Positions 50,063 to 58,594 of a stretch of DNA of 64,000 nt are shown piece by piece (within the stretch, counting starts at the first letter, position 1; every line of letters starts with the position of its first letter). A model generated the notes under the pieces. It was not told where the DNA came from. It searched no databases and saw nothing but the letters and a program-made list of their open reading frames with translations. The position numbers and the translations under genes are program-made. Source of the stretch: Brevundimonas fontaquae (GTDB lineage: Bacteria; Pseudomonadota; Alphaproteobacteria; Caulobacterales; Caulobacteraceae); assembly GCF_017086445.1 (NCBI RefSeq), contig NZ_CP070968.1:1984001-2048000 (forward strand), given 5' to 3'.

Positions 50063-50905
50063 CTATTGCGCGGTCCAGCCGCCGTCGATGGAGAAGCTGG
50101 CCCCGTTGGCCGAGGCGCCGAGGTCGCTGACCAGGTAGAGGAATATGCCGGTCAGTTCCTCCGTCGTGACGAACCGCTTTGTCGGCTGAGCCGCCAGGAT
50201 CACGTCCGTCAGCACCTGCTCCTCGGTCATATTTCTCGTGCGCGCCTGATCCGCGATCTGCTTGGTCACGATCGGCGTCTCGACGAAGCCGGGGCAGATG
50301 GCGTTACAGGTGATGTTGTCGCGCGCCAATTCCAGCGCTGCGGTCTTGGTGAAGCCGATGACGCCATGCTTTGCCGCGACATAGGCGGACTTGAACGGAC
50401 TGGCCACCAGACCGTGCGCCGAGGCCATGTTGATGATCCGGCCGCGTCCCTGCGCCTTCATGATCGGGATCGCCGCGCGCGTGGCGTAGAAGGCCGAGGA
50501 CAGGTTGATGGCGATGATCTTCTCCCACTGGTCGACAGGGAAGTTCTCGACGGATTCGACGTGCTGGATGCCGGCGTTGTTGACCAGAATGTCCAGGCGT
50601 CCCAGTTCGCGTTCAGCGAAGGCGATCATGTCGGTGATTTCGTCACCGCGCGTCATGTCCGCCGGATGATAGAGGACGCGAACGCCGGATGAGGCCTCCA
50701 GATCGGCGCGGGTGCGCTCGATATCCGCGGGGTCGCCCAGGCCGTTCAGAACGACTTCACCGCCGCCTGCCGCCACGGCGCGCGCGAGAGCCAGCCCGAT
50801 GCCAGAGGTCGAGCCCGTGATGACCGCGACCTGCCCTTTCAGATCGCCGATACCGCGTGCCGCCCGAATGTCGGCGCCCGTGGAGTCCCTAGGCTCTTGC
50901 GACAT
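50063..50905 (-). CDS. bdhA: 3-hydroxybutyrate dehydrogenase (SDR family)
   Basis: NAD-dependent oxidation of D-3-hydroxybutyrate to acetoacetate, used in polyhydroxybutyrate breakdown. It has 280 residues with the Rossmann motif VAVITGSTSGIGLALARAV, NNAGIQHVESVENFPVDQW, the catalytic Ser in MASAHGLVASP and the YxxxK motif in YVAAKHGVIGFTK. ICPGFVETPIVTKQI and the C-terminal IDGGWTAQ are typical of HBDH. A roughly 25-residue N-terminal extension precedes the usual start. It is followed by the patatin gene. Confidence 0.92.
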   Translation of the reverse strand: MSQEPRDSTGADIRAARGIGDLKGQVAVITGSTSGIGLALARAVAAGGGEVVLNGLGDPADIERTRADLEASSGVRVLYHPADMTRGDEITDMIAFAERELGRLDILVNNAGIQHVESVENFPVDQWEKIIAINLSSAFYATRAAIPIMKAQGRGRIINMASAHGLVASPFKSAYVAAKHGVIGFTKTAALELARDNITCNAICPGFVETPIVTKQIADQARTRNMTEEQVLTDVILAAQPTKRFVTTEELTGIFLYLVSDLGASANGASFSIDGGWTAQ

Positions 50906-50958
50906 GAATCCGCCCCTTCGTTTGTTTTGGCGAGATTAGCGGGAGGTCGATGTCGGGA

Positions 50959-51729
50959 TCAAGAATTTCCCGATCTGATGAATATCCACTCGGCGTCGGT
51001 TGAGGCGGCCTTGTCGAACGCATAACCGTCCCGGTCGAAAGCCTTCAGGTCCGCGACCCGTTCCACGCGCTCGTCGATCGCGAACCGCGCCATGGCCCCG
51101 CGCGCCTTCTTGGCGAAGAAGGAGATGATACGGCTCTCGCCATTCTTCTCTTCCCGGAACTGGGGCGTGACGACAGGCAGTTTCAGAGCCTTTGCATCGA
51201 CGGCCCCGAAATATTCCTGGCTAGCCAGGTTCACCAGCGTCGGATCCGGCTGGCCTTCGGCGTCTTCGTTCAGTTGTTTGGAAATCCGGTCGCCCCAGAA
51301 GTCGTACAGGCTGGCCCCACGACGCGTCTTCAGCCGCGTGCCCATCTCCAGCCGATAGGGCTGGATCCGGTCCAATGGACGCAGCAGGCCATAAAAGCCG
51401 GACAGAATGCGCAAATGATTCTGGGCAAAAGCCAAGGCGTCGGCGTCCAGTTCGCGCGCTTTCAAACCCTCATACACATCGCCGGCAAAGGCGAAGGCTG
51501 CCTGAACGCCCTCTGTGGATTCTGGATCGAATGCCTTGAAGCGCGCGGCGTTCAGGGTCGCCAAATCGTCGGAAATCCCCATCAGCCGACGCAGGTCCGC
51601 CTTGGTCTGGCGCTTGGCGGTCTTGGACAGGCTGGCTGTATCTTCGACGAACCGGCGGTCGCTGCCGGGAATAGCCCCATCGGCTTCGGTGAAATCGAGG
51701 CGCTTGGCCGGGGAAAGAACAATCAGCAA
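50959..51729 (-). CDS. yaaA: YaaA family peroxide-stress protein
   Basis: DNA-binding protein thought to limit free iron and protect DNA during peroxide stress. I chose the TTG at 51729: ACGGAG precedes it by 8 bases, and the family start (L)LIVLSPAKRLDF begins there. An ATG at 51759 would add ten poorly conserved residues. It has 256 residues with AFAGDVYEGLKA, ILSGFYGLLRPLDRIQPYRLEMG, LVNLASQEYFGAV and a basic VVTPQFREEKNG. It lies 76 bases downstream of bpt on the same strand. Confidence 0.93.
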   Translation of the reverse strand: MLIVLSPAKRLDFTEADGAIPGSDRRFVEDTASLSKTAKRQTKADLRRLMGISDDLATLNAARFKAFDPESTEGVQAAFAFAGDVYEGLKARELDADALAFAQNHLRILSGFYGLLRPLDRIQPYRLEMGTRLKTRRGASLYDFWGDRISKQLNEDAEGQPDPTLVNLASQEYFGAVDAKALKLPVVTPQFREEKNGESRIISFFAKKARGAMARFAIDERVERVADLKAFDRDGYAFDKAASTDAEWIFIRSGNS

Positions 51730-51805
51730 GACGCGGCTCCGTAATGTCGCCGCCCACATAGGATGCTTCGATGACGATTTGAACCGGCTGCGGCGAAGGG
51801 GCGCC

Positions 51806-52543
51806 TCAGGCGTCGCGGCGTGACCAGCCCAGCTTGCCGAGGGTTTCCATCGGGCGGAAGTCGGCCTTGTAATCCATCTTGGCCGAGCCCTGGACCCAAT
51901 AGCCGAGATAGACGAACGGCAGGCCTACGAGGGAGGCCTGGCGCACATGATCCAGGATGGCGAACCGGCCCAGGCTGCGCCGCTCCATCGTCGGATCATA
52001 GAAGCTGTAAACCATCGACAGACCGTCTTTCAGCAGGTCCGTCAGGGTTACGGCGACCAGATCGCCCGGTCCGCCGTCGGTGGAGGGCAGACGGTATTCG
52101 ATCAGATGGGTGCGCACGGCCGTGTCCTCGACCATGGCGACGTAATCCAGCCAGCCCATGTCGCTCATGCCGCCGGTCGGATGGCGCGTGGTCAGGTAGC
52201 GGCGCAGAAGCTGGAACTGCTCGGTCGTCGCCTCCGCTTCGACCAGGTCGCGCGACAGGTCGGCGTTGCGGGCCAGCACCTTGCGCTGCGAACGGCTGAA
52301 CGTGAACTCCGGCACCGGCAGTCGCACCGAAACGCAGGCGTCACACGCCTCGCAGGCCGGGCGATAGGCGATGTTCTGGCTGCGGCGAAAACCGGCCAGA
52401 GTCAGTTCGTCATTGACGTGCGCGCCGTCCGAGAAGGGCAGGTTGGCGAAAACCTTCCGCTCCGTCTTGCCCGGCAGATAGGGGCAGGGCGCGACCGAGG
52501 TCATGAAGAAGCGAAGCTGTCGGGTCGGTACGTGCTGGGTCAC
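51806..52543 (-). CDS. bpt: Aspartate/glutamate leucyltransferase (arginyltransferase family)
   Basis: Adds leucine from Leu-tRNA to proteins with N-terminal Asp or Glu, feeding the ClpAPS N-degron pathway. I chose the GTG at 52543 because the family start TQHVPTRQLRFFMTSVAPC follows; this gives 245 residues. Diagnostic parts are CPYLPGKTERKVFANLP, the Cys cluster YRPACEACDACVSVRLPV, SMVYSFYDPTMERRSLGRFA and FVYLGYWVQGSAKMDYKADF. It lies downstream of motB, separated by a hairpin. Whether the enzyme acts on Asp/Glu or, less likely, Arg/Lys is inferred from the family. Confidence 0.94.
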   Translation of the reverse strand: MTQHVPTRQLRFFMTSVAPCPYLPGKTERKVFANLPFSDGAHVNDELTLAGFRRSQNIAYRPACEACDACVSVRLPVPEFTFSRSQRKVLARNADLSRDLVEAEATTEQFQLLRRYLTTRHPTGGMSDMGWLDYVAMVEDTAVRTHLIEYRLPSTDGGPGDLVAVTLTDLLKDGLSMVYSFYDPTMERRSLGRFAILDHVRQASLVGLPFVYLGYWVQGSAKMDYKADFRPMETLGKLGWSRRDA

Positions 52544-52621
52544 GGCCTCAGGTCCGCATCCGATCTTGCCAATATTGCGACGACACAACGCTCATCGCGC
52601 GATTTGGCGTCATCCGTGCTC

Positions 52622-52650
52622 CGGCTGCAAGCCTGTTCGCGTTGCAGCCG
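52622..52650. terminator. Hairpin after motB
   Basis: CGGCTGCAA (52622-52630) pairs perfectly with TTGCAGCCG (52642-52650) across an 11-base loop, 7 bases after the motB stop on the minus strand. There is no T-tract. It probably terminates or protects the 3' end of the motB transcript. Confidence 0.6.
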
Positions 52651-52657
52651 AGCCGGG

Positions 52658-53548
52658 TCACAGCGAGGTGTCAGACGGCAGGACCGGCGCCTCGCGCAAC
52701 AGCACGATGGCGATGCGGCGATTGCCGGCCAGGGTCGGATCGTCCGGATAGAGCGGGTCGGACCCCGCCTTGCCCGCCACCGAATAGACCCGATCGGGAT
52801 CGACGCCCGAACCTTGCAGCACCAGACGCGAGCCGTTGGCGCGCTCGGACGACAGGGTCCAGTCCGCAGGGGCGCTGGCGCGGCTGGAGCCGGGCGCGGC
52901 GCTGGTGTGTCCGGTGATGGAGATGCGGTTCGGCAACTGGTTGATCACCTTGGCCACGGCGCGCAGCAACACTTGGGCGCGGGCGTTGGGGCGGGCCGAG
53001 TTGTTGTCGAACATCGACCGGCCTTCCTGATCGACCAGCTGAATGCGCAGTCCCTCGGGTGTTTGGTCAACGATCAGCTGTTTCGACAGTTCGGCCAGTT
53101 CCGGCATCGACTGCATGGCCTGACGCAGCGATTCGGCGGCGCTGGCGAACTCGGCGGCCTCGCGCTTCTGGATTTCGGCCTGGAGAGCCGAGTCGCTGGC
53201 GGACGACAGGCTGGAGCCTGTCTGATCGGTCGCGGGCGCCTCGGGCGCCAGTTCTTCCAGCACGGACTGCGAGCCGGCGCTCTTGACGCCATCGTCGCCC
53301 AGCGAGGTGCCGCCCAGAATGCCGCCGGAGCCCGAGGTCGTCTCGGACACGCTGGCGGGCGCGAAATACTCAGCGATGCCGCGCTTCTGCTCTGGGTCGG
53401 TGGTGTTGATCAGCCACATCAGCAGGAAGAAGGCCATCATGGCGGTCACGAAGTCCGCATAGGCCACCTTCCACGCACCGCCGTGGTGGCCTCCGCCGGA
53501 GACCTTCTTGACCTTCTTGATGAGGATCGGACGATCGCTCACGGACAT
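52658..53548 (-). CDS. motB: Flagellar motor stator protein MotB
   Basis: Anchors the flagellar stator to peptidoglycan and forms the proton channel with MotA. From the ATG at 53548 it has 296 residues. The N-terminus ILIKKVKKVSGGGHHGGAWK is followed by the single transmembrane helix carrying the proton-binding Asp in VAYADFVTAMMAFFLLMWL. A Ser/Ala-rich linker with a coiled stretch leads to the OmpA-like domain with ISITGHTSAAPG, ANGSRLVLQGSGVDPDRVYSVAGKA and NRRIAIVLL. motA is not adjacent, which I believe is also the case in Caulobacter. A CtrA-like site lies upstream. Confidence 0.94.
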   Translation of the reverse strand: MSVSDRPILIKKVKKVSGGGHHGGAWKVAYADFVTAMMAFFLLMWLINTTDPEQKRGIAEYFAPASVSETTSGSGGILGGTSLGDDGVKSAGSQSVLEELAPEAPATDQTGSSLSSASDSALQAEIQKREAAEFASAAESLRQAMQSMPELAELSKQLIVDQTPEGLRIQLVDQEGRSMFDNNSARPNARAQVLLRAVAKVINQLPNRISITGHTSAAPGSSRASAPADWTLSSERANGSRLVLQGSGVDPDRVYSVAGKAGSDPLYPDDPTLAGNRRIAIVLLREAPVLPSDTSL

Positions 53549-53594
53549 GGACGCGCACCCCGACGAATGGTGTCCCATTGTGGGCTGGCCAAGG

Positions 53595-53609
53595 TTAACC
53601 GGGCGTTGA
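53595..53609 (-). promoter_or_regulatory. Candidate CtrA-binding site upstream of motB
   Basis: TTAA-CCGGGCG-TTGA on the plus strand, matching the CtrA consensus TTAA-N7-TTAA with exact spacing and one mismatch. It lies 47 bases upstream of motB and 56 bases upstream of the divergent oxidoreductase gene. It is the only such match I noticed in the intergenic regions of the window. Confidence 0.4.
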
Positions 53610-53664
53610 CCTTGAACCCCGGCGCGGCGGGGCCTAGTCCGACGGCAGGATCAAGGAGCCTGTC

Positions 53665-54525
53665 ATGAAGATCGCATTCGCCGGCCTGGGCGTCATGGGC
53701 GCCCCGATGGCCCGTCATCTGATCGAGGCGGGCCATGACGTGACCGGCTTCAATCGCACTGTCTCAAAAGCCGAGGCCTGGGCGGCGGCGACAGGCGGCA
53801 AGGCGGCGGCAACGGTGGCTGAAGCGGCGCGGGGCGTCGACCTGTTCATCCTGTGCGTCGGTAATGACGACGACGTGCGGGCCGTCGTGACCGAGGCCTT
53901 GCCGCATCTGTCGGAGGCCGCTGTGATCGTCGATCACACCACGACCTCGGCCAAGGTTGCGCGCGAAATGGCTGAACTGACGAACGGGCAGGGACGGTCG
54001 TTCATCGACGCGCCGGTGTCGGGCGGTCAGGCGGGCGCCGAGAACGGACAGCTCAGCGTCATGGCCGGCGGGGACGCCGCCGCCCTGGCGAAGGTCGAGC
54101 CCGTGGTGAAGGCCTATTCCAAGGCGATCAAACATATGGGACCGGCCGGCTCGGGCCAGCTGACCAAGATGGTCAACCAGATCGCCATCGCCGGCGTTGT
54201 CCAGGGCCTGGCCGAGGCCGTCCACTTCGCTCAGGTCGCGGGACTGGACACCGACGCCGCCTATGAGGCCGTGTCGAAGGGCGCGGCGCAAAGCTGGCAG
54301 ATGGACAATCGCTGGAAGACGGCGGCCAAGGGCGAGTTCGACTTCGGCTTCGCCGTAGACTGGATGCGCAAGGACCTGGGTCTGGTGCTGGACGAGGCGC
54401 GCACGAACGGCGCGCGCCTGTCTCTGACGGCCCTGGTCGATCAGTTCTACGCCGAGGTTCAGGCCATGGGCGGAAACCGCTGGGACACCTCCAGCCTGGC
54501 CGCGCGACTGCAACCCCGCGACTGA
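53665..54525 (+). CDS. NAD(P)-dependent oxidoreductase, 3-hydroxyisobutyrate dehydrogenase family
   Basis: Beta-hydroxyacid dehydrogenase. It has 286 residues with the Rossmann motif IAFAGLGVMGAPMARHLIEAGHDV, the substrate loop DAPVSGGQAGAENGQLSVMAGG, and the catalytic Lys in GSGQLTKMVNQIAIAGVVQGLAEA. These are the signatures of the 3-hydroxyisobutyrate/tartronate semialdehyde reductase/GLYR group; the exact substrate cannot be told. CAAGGAG lies 6 bases before the ATG. The 3' end is three bases from the convergent acetyltransferase. Confidence 0.9.
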   Translation: MKIAFAGLGVMGAPMARHLIEAGHDVTGFNRTVSKAEAWAAATGGKAAATVAEAARGVDLFILCVGNDDDVRAVVTEALPHLSEAAVIVDHTTTSAKVAREMAELTNGQGRSFIDAPVSGGQAGAENGQLSVMAGGDAAALAKVEPVVKAYSKAIKHMGPAGSGQLTKMVNQIAIAGVVQGLAEAVHFAQVAGLDTDAAYEAVSKGAAQSWQMDNRWKTAAKGEFDFGFAVDWMRKDLGLVLDEARTNGARLSLTALVDQFYAEVQAMGGNRWDTSSLAARLQPRD

Positions 54526-54528
54526 CGC

Positions 54529-55020
54529 CTAGAGCCGGCGATGCATGATGTGCAGGCCGACCGGGCCGTGCGTCGGGTGATCGAACGCTTCGGGAACCGT
54601 GCCCACGATCTCGAAGCCCAGCTTCTTCCAAAGGGCGACGGCCACGGTATTGGTCTCGACCACGGCGTTGAACTGCATGGATCGGAAGCCCGCATCCCGC
54701 GCGAAAGCCAGCGCGGCCTCGCCCAGCGCCCGGGCCACACCGCGCCCGCGCGCTTCGGGCGCGACCATGAAGCTGCCATTGGCGACGTGGGCGCCGTTTC
54801 CCTGTTGGTTCGGAATGATCTTGGCGGCGCCCAGCACCTGACCGTCCTCGACCGCGACCAGGGTTCCGCCGGGCGCCGGCGGCGTCCACAGGACGCGCGC
54901 CTGCGCCTCCGTCATGTCCAGCGGATAGGTATAGGTCTCGCCCGCGCGGGTGACGGTCTCGATGATCGGCCACAGGCCCGGCCAGTCGCCCTCCGTGATC
55001 GGCCGAATCTCCACGCCCAT
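54529..55020 (-). CDS. GNAT N-acetyltransferase
   Basis: A 163-residue acetyltransferase from the ATG at 55020, which overlaps the hemB TGA by one base; the frame is open to 55074 inside hemB but the family N-terminus VEIRPITEGDWPGLWPII begins after this ATG. The acetyl-CoA loop is RGRGVARALGEAALAFARD, followed by the conserved ETNTVAVALWKKLGFEIVGTVPEAF. The substrate is unknown. It is translationally coupled to hemB, although no functional link to heme is evident. Confidence 0.88.
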   Translation of the reverse strand: MGVEIRPITEGDWPGLWPIIETVTRAGETYTYPLDMTEAQARVLWTPPAPGGTLVAVEDGQVLGAAKIIPNQQGNGAHVANGSFMVAPEARGRGVARALGEAALAFARDAGFRSMQFNAVVETNTVAVALWKKLGFEIVGTVPEAFDHPTHGPVGLHIMHRRL

Positions 55021-56018
55021 CAGCCCAGCAGCCGTGCGGCCTGCGGTGCGAAATAGGTCAATACGCCCGCGCACCCCGCGCGCTTGAACCCGTGCAGGGT
55101 TTCAAGGATCGCACGGTCCCGGTCCAGCCAGCCATTGGCGATGGACGCCTGCATCATCGAATATTCGCCCGACACCTGATAGGCAAAGGTCGGCACGCGG
55201 AAGGTCTCGGACACCCGCCGCACGATATCCAGATACGGCATGCCCGGCTTGACCATCACCGCATCGGCGCCTTCCGACAGGTCCATCGCCACCTCCTTCA
55301 GCGCCTCGTCGGAGTTGGCGTAATCCATCTGATAGGTCTTCTTGTCGCCCTTCAGCATCGCCGAAGAGCCTACGGCGTCGCGATAGGGGCCGTAGAAGGC
55401 CGAGGCGAACTTGGCGGCGTAGGACAGGATCAGCGTGTCCTGAAACCCGTTGGCCTCCAGCGCCTCCCGCACCGCCTGGATGCGGCCATCCATCATGTCC
55501 GACGGGGCCACGACATCGGCGCCGGCGTGGGCGTGGATGAAGGCCTGTTCGGCCAGACGGTCCAGCGAGGCGTCGTTGGCGATCCGCTCGCCCTCCATCA
55601 CCCCGTCGTGGCCGTGGTCGGTGTAGCAGTCCAGGGCGACGTCGGTCATGACGCCGATCTCGGGCGCGGCGTCCTTGATCGCCTTGATGGAGTCGGGGAT
55701 CAGGCCGTCGGGGTCGGTCGCGCCGGTGCCGACCGCATCCTTGATCGCGCCGTCGACATTGGGGAACAGGGCCACCATCGGAATGCCGAGGTCGCGCGCC
55801 TCGACCGCCGCCGCCGCCGCCGCCTTAGGAGAAAGCCGAAACACGCCGGGCATGGAGGCGACCGGGACGCGATCCTCAGCGCCGTCATGGACGATCAACG
55901 GCCAGATCAGATCGGCCGGCGTCAGGATCGTTTCCGCCACCAACCGCCGCACCCACGGGCTGGACCGCAGGCGGCGCGGACGGGCGAGCGGGAAGGGGGC
56001 GGGCTGATAGGGAAGCAT
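55020..56018 (-). CDS. hemB: Delta-aminolevulinic acid dehydratase (porphobilinogen synthase)
   Basis: Condenses two 5-aminolevulinate molecules to porphobilinogen. It has 332 residues with RPRRLRSSPWVRRLVAETILTPADLIWPLIV, the metal region ALDCYTDHGHDG, APSDMMDGRI and the catalytic lysines in the regions LSYAAKFASAFYGPYRDAVGS and AVMVKPGMPYLDIV. The YTDHGHDG metal site lacks the three zinc cysteines of the zinc-dependent type, so this looks like the magnesium-dependent alphaproteobacterial form. hemA lies about 1 kb away on the other strand. Confidence 0.96.
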   Translation of the reverse strand: MLPYQPAPFPLARPRRLRSSPWVRRLVAETILTPADLIWPLIVHDGAEDRVPVASMPGVFRLSPKAAAAAAVEARDLGIPMVALFPNVDGAIKDAVGTGATDPDGLIPDSIKAIKDAAPEIGVMTDVALDCYTDHGHDGVMEGERIANDASLDRLAEQAFIHAHAGADVVAPSDMMDGRIQAVREALEANGFQDTLILSYAAKFASAFYGPYRDAVGSSAMLKGDKKTYQMDYANSDEALKEVAMDLSEGADAVMVKPGMPYLDIVRRVSETFRVPTFAYQVSGEYSMMQASIANGWLDRDRAILETLHGFKRAGCAGVLTYFAPQAARLLG

Positions 56019-56166
56019 GGCGAGACCTTGGAAAATCCAGCGTCGGACTAGCGCCGCAACGACTGGTGCGCAAATCGCGTGATGCGTCGGATCGTTTCGT
56101 GCGTGATGACGGCTTGCGCGGATCGGCGAAATGCGAGCCTATCGCGACAAATCGATGGAGACGGTG

Positions 56167-56985
56167 ATGATCGGCAAATTGGCGGTGGGTGCAACGGCCC
56201 TGGTTCTGGCGGCAGGTCTGTCCGGCTGCATCATCATCGACTCGGACGGCGGCGAGCGGACCGTGGTCACGCCTTCTGGCGCCATGACTGCGGATGAGGT
56301 TTCGGAAGCTGCCAGCTTGCACGCGATTTACACCGTAGCGTTATCCGATCCCAAGCGTCCGGCCGAAGAGGTCGCGCGTGATCCGCTGCGTCACCCGGCC
56401 GATATCCTGGCCTTCGCCCAGCTTGCACCGGGCGACAAGGTGGCCGACATCCGACCGGGCGCCGGCTATTTCACCCGTCTGTTCTCGGACGTGGTCGGGC
56501 CCACTGGTCGGGTCTATGCCTTCGTTCCGAACCGGACGATGGCGCGCGAGAACGCCGGGGCCGATGCGCTTGTTACGGCCTATTCGAACGTGACGCGCGT
56601 CAACGGCCTGCTGGACTCCATGACCTTCGCCGAGCCGCTGGACATGATCTTCATGAGCCAGGAATACCACGACTTCCACATCCCCGGTTTCAACACCGAC
56701 GTGGCCAAGATGAACGCGGCGGTGTTCGCGGCGCTGAGGCCCGGCGGCCGCTACATCCTGATCGACCATGAAGCCGCGCCCGGCACGGGCATCTCGGCGG
56801 TCCAGACCCTGCACCGCATCGAAGGCGACTATCTGAAGCGCGAGGTCGAGGCGGCGGGCTTCGTCTTCGAGGGTGAGAGCCAGGCCGTCGCCAATCCTGC
56901 AGACGACCACAACCTGAACGTCTTCGAAGAGAAGATCCGCGGCAAGACGGACCAGTTCGTCTATCGCTTCCGCAAGCCGGGCTGA
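56167..56985 (+). CDS. Methyltransferase-like lipoprotein
   Basis: A 272-residue protein with a signal peptide and lipobox LSGC, so it is predicted to be exported and lipid-anchored. I chose the ATG at 56167 because GGAG lies 6 bases before it; 56155 is also possible. The mature part has a class I methyltransferase fold: motif I region [31 protein letters not shown], a central [12 protein letters not shown] and [19 protein letters not shown]. The motif has IRP where most enzymes have LGAG or LGCG. SAM is not expected in the periplasm, so enzymatic activity is uncertain. Such proteins are known in Caulobacterales and sphingomonads (recollection). Confidence 0.75.
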   Translation: MIGKLAVGATALVLAAGLSGCIIIDSDGGERTVVTPSGAMTADEVSEAASLHAIYTVALSDPKRPAEEVARDPLRHPADILAFAQLAPGDKVADIRPGAGYFTRLFSDVVGPTGRVYAFVPNRTMARENAGADALVTAYSNVTRVNGLLDSMTFAEPLDMIFMSQEYHDFHIPGFNTDVAKMNAAVFAALRPGGRYILIDHEAAPGTGISAVQTLHRIEGDYLKREVEAAGFVFEGESQAVANPADDHNLNVFEEKIRGKTDQFVYRFRKPG

Positions 56986-56998
56986 TCGATCTCGATAC

Positions 56999-57013
56999 TG
57001 AGAACCGTTATCA
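56999..57013 (+). promoter_or_regulatory. Fur-like 7-1-7 inverted repeat upstream of hemA
   Basis: TGAGAAC-C-GTTATCA is an inverted repeat with one mismatch and resembles the Fur core TGATAAT-N-ATTATCA. It lies 13 bases after the methyltransferase-like gene and 103 bases before the TTG start of hemA. Iron control of heme synthesis would fit; Irr or another regulator is possible. Confidence 0.35.
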
Positions 57014-57032
57014 ATTAAGGGTTTGGGGCGTT

Positions 57033-57057
57033 TTGTCCATGCGGCGGACATGGACAA
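57033..57057 (+). repeat. Perfect 9-base inverted repeat in the hemA 5' region
   Basis: TTGTCCATG (57033-57041) and CATGGACAA (57049-57057) around a 7-base centre. It lies 59 bases before the proposed hemA start and could be a protein-binding operator or an mRNA hairpin. Confidence 0.45.
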
Positions 57058-57116
57058 GCCCGCTTCGGGAGAGCAAACAACGCGAAGACATAGCCATAAG
57101 CGAAAGAACGCGTAGT

Positions 57117-58343
57117 TTGTTCGACTATAAGGCCGCCTTTAATAGCTCGGTGGAGCAGGTTCGCAGCGAAGGACGCTATCGCGTCTTCGCCGATCTCAAG
57201 CGCGTGCGCGGTCAGTTTCCGCAGGCCGTACGTCGCCGCGAGGATGGCTCCGAGCAGGACGTCGTCATCTGGTGCTCCAACGACTATCTCGGTATGGGCC
57301 AGCACCCCGTCGTGCTGGACGCCATGCATAGTGAGATTGATGCGGTAGGCGCCGGCGCCGGCGGCACGCGTAACATCTCCGGCACGACCCGCTCCGCCGT
57401 CGATCTCGAAGCCGAGCTGGCCCACTGGCACCAGAAGGAAGCAGCTCTGCTGTTCACCTCGGGCTATGTCGGCAACGAGGCGACGCTGTCGACCCTGCAG
57501 AAGATCCTGCCGGGCCTGATCACCTTCTCCGATTCGCTGAACCATGCCTCGATGATCGCCGGCATCCGCCACGGTGGCGGCGAGCGTCACGTCTTCATGC
57601 ACAACGATCTGGCGCATCTGGAGGCCCTGTTGGCGGCGACGCCGACCGATGCGCCCAAGCTGATCGCGTTTGAGAGCGTCTATTCGATGGACGGCGACAT
57701 CGCCGATCTGGCCGGCACTATCGCCCTGGCGAAAAAATACGGCGCCCTGACCTATCTGGACGAGGTCCATGCCGTCGGCCTGTATGGCGAAACCGGCGCT
57801 GGCGTCGCCGAGCGCGACGGCGTGCTGGACCAGATCGACATCATCGAGTGCACCTTGGGCAAGGCGATCGGCGTGATGGGCGGCTATATTGCCGCCGACG
57901 CCATGATTATCGATGCGGTGCGCAGCTGGGCCTCGGGCTTCATCTTCACCACCTCGCTGCCGCCGGCCCTGACCGCCGGCGCCTTGGCTTCCGTTCGTCA
58001 CCTGAAGGCCCACCCCGAACTGCGCGTCCAGCATCAGGAACGCGCCGCGACGCTCAAGGCCCGCTTCGCCGCGGCCGGCATCCCCGTGATGGAAAGCGAG
58101 AGCCATATCGTGCCGGTGCACGTCGGTGATCCGGTCCACTGCAAGATGATCTCGGACATGCTGCTGGACGAGTACGGCGTCTATGTTCAGCCGATCAACT
58201 ATCCGACCGTGCCCAAGGGGACCGAGCGCCTGCGCTTCACGCCGTCGCCGAACCACACCGACGCCATGATGGATCATCTGGTCCAGGCGATGGACAAGCT
58301 GTTCGCCCACTGCAACGTGGCGCGCCGACCCGTCGCCGCATGA
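57117..58343 (+). CDS. hemA: 5-aminolevulinate synthase
   Basis: PLP enzyme making 5-aminolevulinate from glycine and succinyl-CoA (Shemin/C4 pathway). I chose the TTG at 57117, giving 408 residues starting (M)[20 protein letters not shown], the usual family start. The frame is open to 57033 and would add 28 residues without family similarity. Motifs: [61 protein letters not shown] and the PLP Lys region [15 protein letters not shown] Fur-like site and an inverted repeat lie upstream. The stop overlaps the next gene by 4 bases. Confidence 0.94.
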   Translation: MFDYKAAFNSSVEQVRSEGRYRVFADLKRVRGQFPQAVRRREDGSEQDVVIWCSNDYLGMGQHPVVLDAMHSEIDAVGAGAGGTRNISGTTRSAVDLEAELAHWHQKEAALLFTSGYVGNEATLSTLQKILPGLITFSDSLNHASMIAGIRHGGGERHVFMHNDLAHLEALLAATPTDAPKLIAFESVYSMDGDIADLAGTIALAKKYGALTYLDEVHAVGLYGETGAGVAERDGVLDQIDIIECTLGKAIGVMGGYIAADAMIIDAVRSWASGFIFTTSLPPALTAGALASVRHLKAHPELRVQHQERAATLKARFAAAGIPVMESESHIVPVHVGDPVHCKMISDMLLDEYGVYVQPINYPTVPKGTERLRFTPSPNHTDAMMDHLVQAMDKLFAHCNVARRPVAA

Positions 58344-58525
58344 CGACGGGCGACGACCTCGGAGAGGTCATCGTCGAATTCACCCGCAACGGCCCCTACC
58401 TCAAATGCTCGGCCATCCACGTTGCGACGGGCCGAGAGGTCAGCGCCATGGGGCCGGTCAACGAACCCAAGTCCGTCGAACGGGTCGCGATCGCCAAGCT
58501 GAGGCGGGCTCTGGGCAAAGGCTGA
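58340..58525 (+). CDS. DUF6898 family small protein
   Basis: A 61-residue soluble protein starting with ATGA overlapping the hemA stop. The pattern [27 protein letters not shown], then [24 protein letters not shown], matches a small conserved alphaproteobacterial protein that I recall as DUF6898. It has a predicted beta-strand first half and a C-terminal helix. The function is unknown. The overlap suggests it is translated together with hemA. Confidence 0.8.
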   Translation: MTTGDDLGEVIVEFTRNGPYLKCSAIHVATGREVSAMGPVNEPKSVERVAIAKLRRALGKG

Positions 58526-58594
58526 CCACAAGATGTTGTGGTCGCGCGCGGCTGGGGATAGATAGGCCAGCTTCTGATTTCCGGGGATTCCAGC

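Noticed and set aside
57033..57116. 28-residue N-terminal extension of 5-aminolevulinate synthase
   Set aside because: It crosses the perfect inverted repeat, has no family similarity and lacks a ribosome-binding site; the TTG at 57117 gives the canonical N-terminus.
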